This document shows positions 58,151-64,000 of a DNA stretch of 64,000 nucleotides, in pieces. Both the position numbers and the translations under genes were made by a program. Within the stretch, counting starts at the first letter, position 1; each line of letters starts with the position of its first letter. Under the pieces are notes generated by a model, which was not told the DNA's origin, did not search any database, and saw only the letters and a list, made by a program, of their open reading frames with translations. Location: positions 1,166,951 to 1,230,950 of the forward strand of contig NW_012236524.1 of NCBI RefSeq assembly GCF_000787575.1. The letters run 5' to 3'. This stretch comes from Acytostelium subglobosum LB1 (taxonomy: Eukaryota > Evosea > Eumycetozoa > Acytosteliales > Acytosteliaceae).

Positions 58151-58412
58151 CTACGTCACGACCATGTACAGCGTGTTATCAATCGCCACAACAGTCTGAT
58201 GGTATTTGTGGGTGTTGTTACTGTTGCTACAATCCAGTATTTCAAGGAAACTATGTCACTGTTGATGATGGAGTGATTGATGTTGGCCCATTGTCTGCTG
58301 TAGTGTTGCGACGGTCGTCAACGCACTCATTGATGTTGGCCTTTGTCGACACAACAGTTGATTTAGTGGACTATGACTCATACCCGTCGTGGGTCGTCAC
58401 CATCATGCACGT

Positions 58413-58964
58413 TCAGCGACGTCTGTAGTCGCATGGAGGGTTGCGATGTCGTCGTACTTGTTGGTTGCCACCACCGACTATTGTTGCTGTTGTCTGTCGC
58501 TGCCAGGCCTGCACCGTTACCACGTTACAATGACGATTGAACTGTGTTTGTTGTAGTATGATTGTTAGATGATACAGGTACTGTGAAAGTCGACTGTCAG
58601 TATTGTGACGATCTTCGTCGACTAGTTGTGTTGATTGAGTGGATGCTGGTGTCGTCTGTCTCACCGCTTTCAGCACTTCATCCATATGCAGGTCACTGCC
58701 GTGATTGATGTCAGACCAGAGGCTGACGAAGGATTGCACCTGATTAATGAATTGAACTTATTGAAGAGGTTGTCGTCTGGATGTGGTCGTCATGGACGAG
58801 GTGATCGTGGTCATCGTGTTTGCTGCTATGCTGGTCGCCAGTGTCTCCTAAGTCTTGTGCTTTGGAAGATCTGGTTCGTCGTAAACAAACATGAACAACA
58901 CAACAATGTTGTGCGAGAGGTGTTGAGAAGTGTGAGTGTGGAGGGGTTAACTCAAAATGTTTGA
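58413..58964 (-). other. Possible degraded small gene
   Basis: On the minus strand an open frame at 58413-58682 (MDEVLKAVRQTTPAST...) and a His/Asp-rich open segment just upstream (SKHDDHDHLVHDDH) have coding-like composition but do not join in one frame with clear splice sites. No family is recognised. It is treated as possibly decaying. Confidence 0.25.
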
Positions 58965-59001
58965 TTACCCACCAGGGGTAACTTGAATTAATTTAATAAA
59001 A

Positions 59002-59166
59002 AACATATGGCATCTCCCACACAATCATCATCAAATGGTAACTGGGATATCCTGATGTGACATTGGTGCCGACGAGTTGGCATACTGGAAAGAGAATGAT
59101 CAATTGCGAATTGAAGGTGTTAAAATCACCGAACCCTTTGTCCGTATGGACCATTCGGAGCTATAA
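59002..59166 (+). other. Short coding-like remnant
   Basis: Starting at an ATG near 59009 there is a coding-like segment ending in VKITEPFVRMDHSEL, preceded by ELAYWKENDQLRI. It looks broken and has no recognised family. It sits at the edge of the intronless ORF cluster. Confidence 0.25.
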
Positions 59167-59258
59167 TTCGTAGACCTGACTAATCAGATTGGATAAATAT
59201 GTTAAATAAAGAGTTGTTAAAATTAAGAACATGTTTATTTCAATCTTACGAGAACAGA

Positions 59259-59762
59259 TTACACTCGGTTCTCCAGGTTCTGATCAATTGTTACACATGG
59301 AATGGCAATACTTCCAAATGGTTTGGTTCCATGACTAGCAAAGTTATCAATACTGAACAGGCGGAATCCAGAGAATGTAACTCTGAGCATCTGTCCCTCT
59401 GTAGTATCAGTTGGTGCCACAGGCACAAAGTAGTTTCTGAAGAACCATCTTGGATTGGAAGGCTTTGGAAGGAACTTTGGTGGGATCGTTGAGGGTGTCT
59501 TTATATGACCAAACACAGTTGAATTAGTACCAGGAGGAATGTCAAATATATCAAAGTCCCAGTAGACCATCGATCCGATTCTCGTTGCTTGACCACTCAC
59601 TTCGGCGATGGTTTGACTTTCACCTGTTGCCGTTGTGTTAATCGTCCATGTGACTGAGATGGATGTGGGTGAGCCGTCGGGACTTCCAAACAGAGTCTCC
59701 CCAGTCTCTGTCTTGATGGTTGAGCCGTTTCTTAGAATGATATCCGAGTATTGTGATGACAT
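59259..59762 (-). CDS. Intronless beta-rich protein, unknown origin
   Basis: A single exon of 167 residues starts at MSSQYSDIILRNGSTIKTETG. The sequence is rich in beta-type segments (SISVTWTINTTATG, ATRIGSMVYWDFDIFDIPPG, MLRVTFSGFRLFSIDNFA, GSIAIPCVTI). The pattern T-x-IG-x-V-Y-W...IP..KFLP is seen in small beta-sandwich heads of viral and phage fibre-type proteins, but this is only a resemblance of pattern. No signal peptide. It is a neighbour of two more intronless ORFs on the same strand; a viral or other foreign origin is a hypothesis. Confidence 0.6.
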   Translation of the reverse strand: MSSQYSDIILRNGSTIKTETGETLFGSPDGSPTSISVTWTINTTATGESQTIAEVSGQATRIGSMVYWDFDIFDIPPGTNSTVFGHIKTPSTIPPKFLPKPSNPRWFFRNYFVPVAPTDTTEGQMLRVTFSGFRLFSIDNFASHGTKPFGSIAIPCVTIDQNLENRV

Positions 59763-59864
59763 GATTGTTATTATCTATATGTTGTTGTTTTGCTGATCGC
59801 TGATCTGATCCAGACTATGAAAGGAAAGTGGATGTTGTTGGCAATTCTAGAAATAGTCATTTAT

Positions 59865-60722
59865 TCACTGAATGATCTCGTCTGTTCCATTACGTTTAAT
59901 AGTTGCCAATGCATCAGAGTATGGACGGAACAGTTCCTTGAGTTGATTGATTACACTGTCGGGTTGGAATGATTGATCAAACTGATTGACGGCATCGACA
60001 AGTGTCTGTTTCTCTTGTTGCATCTTATCAAACTTGATCACAACATTGTTGATATCAATACTCTTGAGATTTGCTTTAGATGTTATCCTGTTGAACTGTT
60101 TGGATAGGTTGTCCACTTTGTTAATCTCTCGTTGATTCTCTCCCAATGTCTCTTTGATGATTCTATCTCTGTCGCTTGTTATCTTCTCCCAGTAGGCAAC
60201 CAAAGATTTGCTTACCTCCTTGTCATGAACTCTTAGCTTGGTTGGATCATCATCTTCTGCAACACCACCATCACCACCACCGATGATGGGGAGTTTACCA
60301 AGATCTCCACCAGACAGGATATGCTCCAATTGCTTGTCGACTCGACCAACGTCTTTGTCAAGCTTGGCGATAGAGTTGACCACCACTGCACGGTTAAGAT
60401 GATCATCGTCGTCAATATCATGGACAAGTCGATGGTTCAGTTGTTCGACTCGTTGCTCATTCGCATGTTTCTCGACAACTCTTGCCAGTGTTGACTTGGT
60501 GCGTTCGTCTGGTTCAGTATCCCCACGTGCGCTGTCTGGTTGCATATTGAGTTGTGTGAAGTAGAGTTCCAACCGACGTCGGTCTTCAACTGGTATAACA
60601 TTGCGTTTGTTTGTATCCAACAGGTCTCTTCCCCATCGCTGCAGTGTGTTGAGTATTGTCGCCGACCTCGTTGCATGCATCTGTTTAATATCATCGTCTG
60701 TCACAGTCATACCTAAGGCCAT
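59865..60722 (-). CDS. Intronless 285-residue helical protein, unknown
   Basis: A single exon; the ATG at 60722 (MALGMTVTDDDIKQM) is the first in frame. The protein is charged and mostly helical, with coiled-coil-like stretches (LARVVEKHANEQRVEQLNHR; INKVDNLSKQFNRITSKANL) and a Gly/Asp loop (IIGGGDGGVAEDDD) near the middle. No membrane segment, enzyme motif or known family. It ends 102 bp before the 167-residue ORF, and the 71-residue membrane ORF ends 39 bp upstream. The compact spacing without introns differs from most host genes here. Confidence 0.6.
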   Translation of the reverse strand: MALGMTVTDDDIKQMHATRSATILNTLQRWGRDLLDTNKRNVIPVEDRRRLELYFTQLNMQPDSARGDTEPDERTKSTLARVVEKHANEQRVEQLNHRLVHDIDDDDHLNRAVVVNSIAKLDKDVGRVDKQLEHILSGGDLGKLPIIGGGDGGVAEDDDPTKLRVHDKEVSKSLVAYWEKITSDRDRIIKETLGENQREINKVDNLSKQFNRITSKANLKSIDINNVVIKFDKMQQEKQTLVDAVNQFDQSFQPDSVINQLKELFRPYSDALATIKRNGTDEIIQ

Positions 60723-60761
60723 TGTATCGCGCTCCTTGTAATCTCGTGTTGTCCTGTTCAA

Positions 60762-60977
60762 CTACTCCACCCTGTCTTGATTGTTGGAGAATAAATGTCG
60801 ATCAATTAGTGCGCGCACATCATCAGGTGGGTGGTACTGGCGGATGATGTGATTGAATGGATCAATCCCAGTCTTCTCATGTAAAGATATATTTAAATAT
60901 AAAGATAAAATAGTTCCTGAAAATGTCACAAAACATAGGATAGCATTGGCAATGCTGCATTGCATTAAAGATGTCAT
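60762..60977 (-). CDS. Small single-pass membrane protein
   Basis: 71 residues from the ATG at 60977 (MTSLMQCSIANAILCF). One membrane segment (AILCFVTFSGTILSLYLNI) is followed by a hydrophilic tail (IDPFNHIIRQYHPPDDVRALIDRHLFS). It is the first of three closely spaced ORFs without introns on the minus strand (60977 to 59259). No family is recognised. Confidence 0.5.
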   Translation of the reverse strand: MTSLMQCSIANAILCFVTFSGTILSLYLNISLHEKTGIDPFNHIIRQYHPPDDVRALIDRHLFSNNQDRVE

Positions 60978-61013
60978 CTCCAGCACACACGAGCAAAGTA
61001 ATGATCGCAGCAC

Positions 61014-62080
61014 TGGATCATCGATTGTTGACCGACGTCGACAGACAAGGTAGCTTGATGGCGGTTGCTCGCAAAGGTCCTGAGAGTGGTCGTTGGTGAG
61101 CTGCTCATACTTCCACCAGCTCGCTGCCGATTCTTGAATGGTCGATCTTCAACTTCTCAAGGTCTTGACGCATCTGTTCGAAGTCCTGGTCGTCACCACC
61201 TTCGCTCATGATACTCTCAGAGTCCTTGTCTTGACCGAGGCATCATTTGTGTTAGTGAGGTCATCGTCCATGTCGTCGTCCTGTTCTTTGGCTGAGTGTC
61301 TTGAACACAAGGATCAGAGAGTTGACTGTGTGTTTTCTAAATATCTCTGATCGTACAAGTCGAATTATCCTCCTTTGTTTGGCTGGCCTGCGTGGCATCA
61401 TTGTTGATAACATGATCATTCGCTACAGATGAAGTGGAAGGTCAAGTTAGTATGAGTAATTGAGTGCAAGAGTGGTATGATTCCTTACCCAAGCTACTCG
61501 ATACTCACGTTGGTGCTAAGACTATAGATGTTTGGTGTCAGCCAAATGGGTTGGCTGGAATGCTGAAGATGCCATAGAGGTCCTTGTCGGTCTTGGTTGC
61601 GCTCGCCAATCTGAATGGTCAAGATGTTGTGTATTGGCACTTCTCCTCCCGTCCGTGGAATGGAGAGAGTATCGCAGATGTTGAGAGCAGGAAATGTGTG
61701 GCAACACTAATAATGTCGCCCAACAAGTTGACCGATGTCGTGCTAGGTTGGTACCTGTATACCAATTTGTCGCTCCAGATCACTAGATCGTGATACTATA
61801 GGTGTGACAGGTGTGCTTTGCTGCCATGTCCACACTGGCTGACTGTAATCTCTTGGGCAGCATGTGCTGGTCCAAGATCGATCGAGGTGACCAGTAGTTT
61901 GTTCCCTTTTTGGTATATCCACTATCTATATATAGAGTTGAAAACTTGGATGTCCTCCTTATTGATAATCCAGCACGTCCAAGTGACTACATATATGATG
62001 TGATTGTTTGATTAACGTGCGTGTTGTGATAGGCGCCGGGTCTCCACTGTTGGCCTTTGATCCAAGGATTATTAGTTTGG
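61014..62080. other. About 1 kb without a supported gene
   Basis: The GC content is moderate and short coding-like pieces appear, such as a minus-strand 34-residue acidic coiled segment at 61105-61209 (MSEGGDDQDFEQMRQDLEKL). None forms a convincing gene. It may be decayed coding sequence of the same cluster. Confidence 0.35.
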
Positions 62081-62084
62081 TAAT

Positions 62085-63210
62085 TAAAGGCGTTGAATGT
62101 TCATGCATCGCTTCATCTTGGTGAGATGATTACGTTGGTGTATAATAGTTGAATGTTGGACGATGTTGGTCAACAGTAGGTGTTAGACAATCGATCAAGA
62201 TGTTGCACTATAGCTGTTGATGTTGGTGATCCGAGTTGATATAGATTACGATGAACAGCAAAGAATGTGGTATATCGCTTCATCTTGATGAGAAGAGTCT
62301 GTTGGAGTTCATAAGAGTTGTTGGATGATGTTTGTCCTTGGTTGGTGTGCGACGATCCAAGTGAGCTGTAATTGGTCGTTGTTTCATTGCTGTCCAATGA
62401 CTGTAATTCCTATGAATCACTTCAAGAGTGATGTATAATATATTGATCGCTTCATCTTGATATGTTGAGTATTTCTATACTATAATCTTGATTGGTATTA
62501 GTTATTGTTAGAAGAAGAAGTGCGACGATCGGTCCAAGGTTTTGGTTGTTACCTGTGAAGTTGAATGTTGATGACCAAAGTTGATGAAGATTACTCCAAC
62601 GACAATGAATATAGTATGTATCGCTTCTTCTTGATGGGTCGAGTCTGATCATGTGTCATAGGTGTTTGTTGGACGATGTTGGTGATCAGTGGAGTGCGAC
62701 GATCGTAGTTGAAGCCACAATGTGAGTGCATCCTGGCTGTTGTTGAATGTTTTGCTAAAGAATAGCTTCAGCAGTGATGTACAATATATCTATCGATTCA
62801 CCTTGATGTGTTGAGTCTGTTGGTATGTCAATTGTAGGTGTTATCGAGATGTTGGTGGCAGTTGGAGTGCGACTCTTGGCGTGTAATGCGATAAAGATGT
62901 CTCTGCAAGCTGTACTTTGTAAGAATAGGTTCAACAGTCACATATTATATATGGATCGATTCCTGTAGATGTACTGAATCTGTTGGTGTATCAAACGTAT
63001 GTGTTGAACATTGTTGGTGCGTCATCGCATCGAAAGGCATTCATGATATCAGGTGTGATGTTGTTCAATGATGATGATTGCTATCTTGATCGATTCGCAT
63101 TGATAAGAGGAGTAACAAGATGTATTATGTTGAGGTGTTGAGTGACGTTGTTAGGAGTTAATAGATCGACCTTCATCTGTTGTTGTTGTTNTAAATCTGG
63201 ATGTCATGAA
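62085..63210. repeat. Degenerate tandem satellite, unit about 170 bp
   Basis: A block resembling ATCGCTTCATCTTGATG recurs at 62107, 62274, 62446, 62620, 62792, 62956 and 63089, so the spacings are 167, 172, 174, 172, 164 and 133 bp. A second landmark, GTGCGACGATC, recurs at about 62349, 62520, 62693 and (weaker) 62867. A third, a GTTGGTGAT/GATGTTGGT block, also recurs. Units are diverged but colinear over six to seven copies, which fits an old tandem satellite and not a transposon. No long ORF is present. Confidence 0.85.
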
Positions 63211-64000
63211 GTGGATGATGTTGGTGTATAAGCTTCAATGTTATTGTTTAATCAAATGATTCACTGTCTGTATGTATTTGTACTAATGTTATATGTATCA
63301 TAGTTGTTAATGACTTGGCTATTGGGGCATTGTCAAAGTGATTCAAACAACTGTGAAATTTTGATTAAAATTAATTATTGTTTATTAATATTTATTTGTT
63401 TTTCCAATATGATGTTTGGACAAGTGTAAAGTATGATAATAATGTTAAATGATTATGGTAGGTATATCTGATGGTCGTATTGTTGGAGGGATCTATGTAT
63501 CTATGAGTTTTAACTGTTTGAAAAAGTATATGTGTTCGAACTTCCATCCCATACAAACTTTCTCTTGAAGAAAAATAACTTTATAAAATTGAAAATATTA
63601 TTTTTAAATATTAGATTTGAGGTTTAGACTATTCTATTCAATATGAGAGCCCTTATTGGATATTTGTTAATNGACTCNCATCAAACTTGTTAGTCTTAAT
63701 TGGATAAATCTATAATCAAACTAAAACCGATTAAATTTGGAAAATTATTTTAACTTACAACATGGTGTACCTAGCGTNCGCCAATTGATCGCATAGTCCC
63801 ATAGTTTAATATGTGTTGTGATTCAATTTGGCAATTGTTTTTAAAATTTGTCNAGAATTAACAAGAAAACTTGTATAACATTCAAAATAATACTGTGATA
63901 AGTTATTTCATGTACCTTGAGTACGCTATTGAAGGGAATAATCCCAGAATACAATTTCATCACTTTCAAATCTTCGTAAAATCTCCATGAATTGGCATTT
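63211..64000. other. AT-rich terminal region with ambiguous bases
   Basis: The sequence becomes strongly AT-rich and contains several N bases (from about 63191 and at about 63672, 63678, 63778 and 63853). No ORF of note, no RNA gene and no terminal repeat was recognised. Low assembly quality near a repeat or contig end is likely. Confidence 0.5.

Larger units (their letters stand above)
57885..58440 (+). other. Repeat-rich open frames, coding status unclear
   Basis: Two open frames lie here: one at 57885-58106 with Gly-His and Cys-His-Asp runs, and one at 58036-58428 that starts with Ala-Thr-Thr repeats and continues as a Cys-rich piece (GICGCCYCCYNP) and PLSAVVLRRSSTHSLMLAFVD. The second has a non-repeat part of about 90 residues with reasonable composition. 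No family, signal peptide or clear splice pattern was found. It may be a fast-evolving small gene or repeat-generated open sequence. Confidence 0.3.

Noticed and set aside
62085-63210. CRISPR array
   Set aside because: The repeats are about 170 bp apart, diverged and without short direct repeats and unique spacers; this is a eukaryotic satellite.

Overview
The window is nuclear DNA of a social amoeba (Dictyostelia). Several things point to this. Genes are packed tightly on both strands. Introns are short (mostly 62-95 bp, GT-AG). Many proteins carry Q, N, T or S homopolymers. Several genes are typical of amoebae, such as a long-tailed myosin I with a TEDS serine and a Gly-Pro-Ala tail, a Rap-type GTPase, and a GPI-type surface glycoprotein. 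Exons have more G+C than Dictyostelium discoideum usually shows, so another dictyostelid is likely; I cannot name the species. No intact transposon, tRNA, rRNA or CRISPR array was recognised.

Layout: 0-7.2 kb holds the 3' end of a cysteine-rich protein gene, LSM4, a CLU-domain/leucine-rich-repeat protein and a DUF1349-type protein. 7.4-10.3 kb holds a Ste24 CAAX protease, a small protein and a decayed copy of the Ste24 3' end. 11.5-20.6 kb holds a Rap-like GTPase, cytoplasmic poly(A)-binding protein, ALG7 and myosin I. 21.0-29.9 kb holds a zinc protein with LIM-like spacing, a gene that appears to fuse a BORCS5/myrlysin-like module to a TBC domain, a FYVE-like protein, a UBE2O-type E2 and a small unknown. 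30.1-42.1 kb holds cyclin K, a multipass membrane protein, THOC2 and a PHO80-like cyclin. 42.3-52.1 kb holds a 73-residue gene, a four-pass membrane protein, a possible CudA-like factor, UTP23, ALG2, a CG-1/LRR protein and an Mpv17-family protein. 52.5-57.7 kb holds a large surface glycoprotein and small lineage genes.

From about 57.8 kb the character changes. There are minisatellites, unrecognised ORFs without introns, a degenerate satellite of about 170 bp at 62.1-63.2 kb, and an AT-rich end with N bases. This looks like an accessory or repeat-bounded region.

Functional themes: mRNA production and handling (LSM4, PABP, THOC2, cyclin K, CG-1 factor, UTP23), N-glycan assembly (ALG7 and ALG2), membrane trafficking (BORCS5-TBC, FYVE-like, Rap) and prenyl-protein processing (Ste24, whose substrates are CAAX proteins). 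These are scattered single genes, not operons. All exon joins were worked out by eye from splice consensus and frame.
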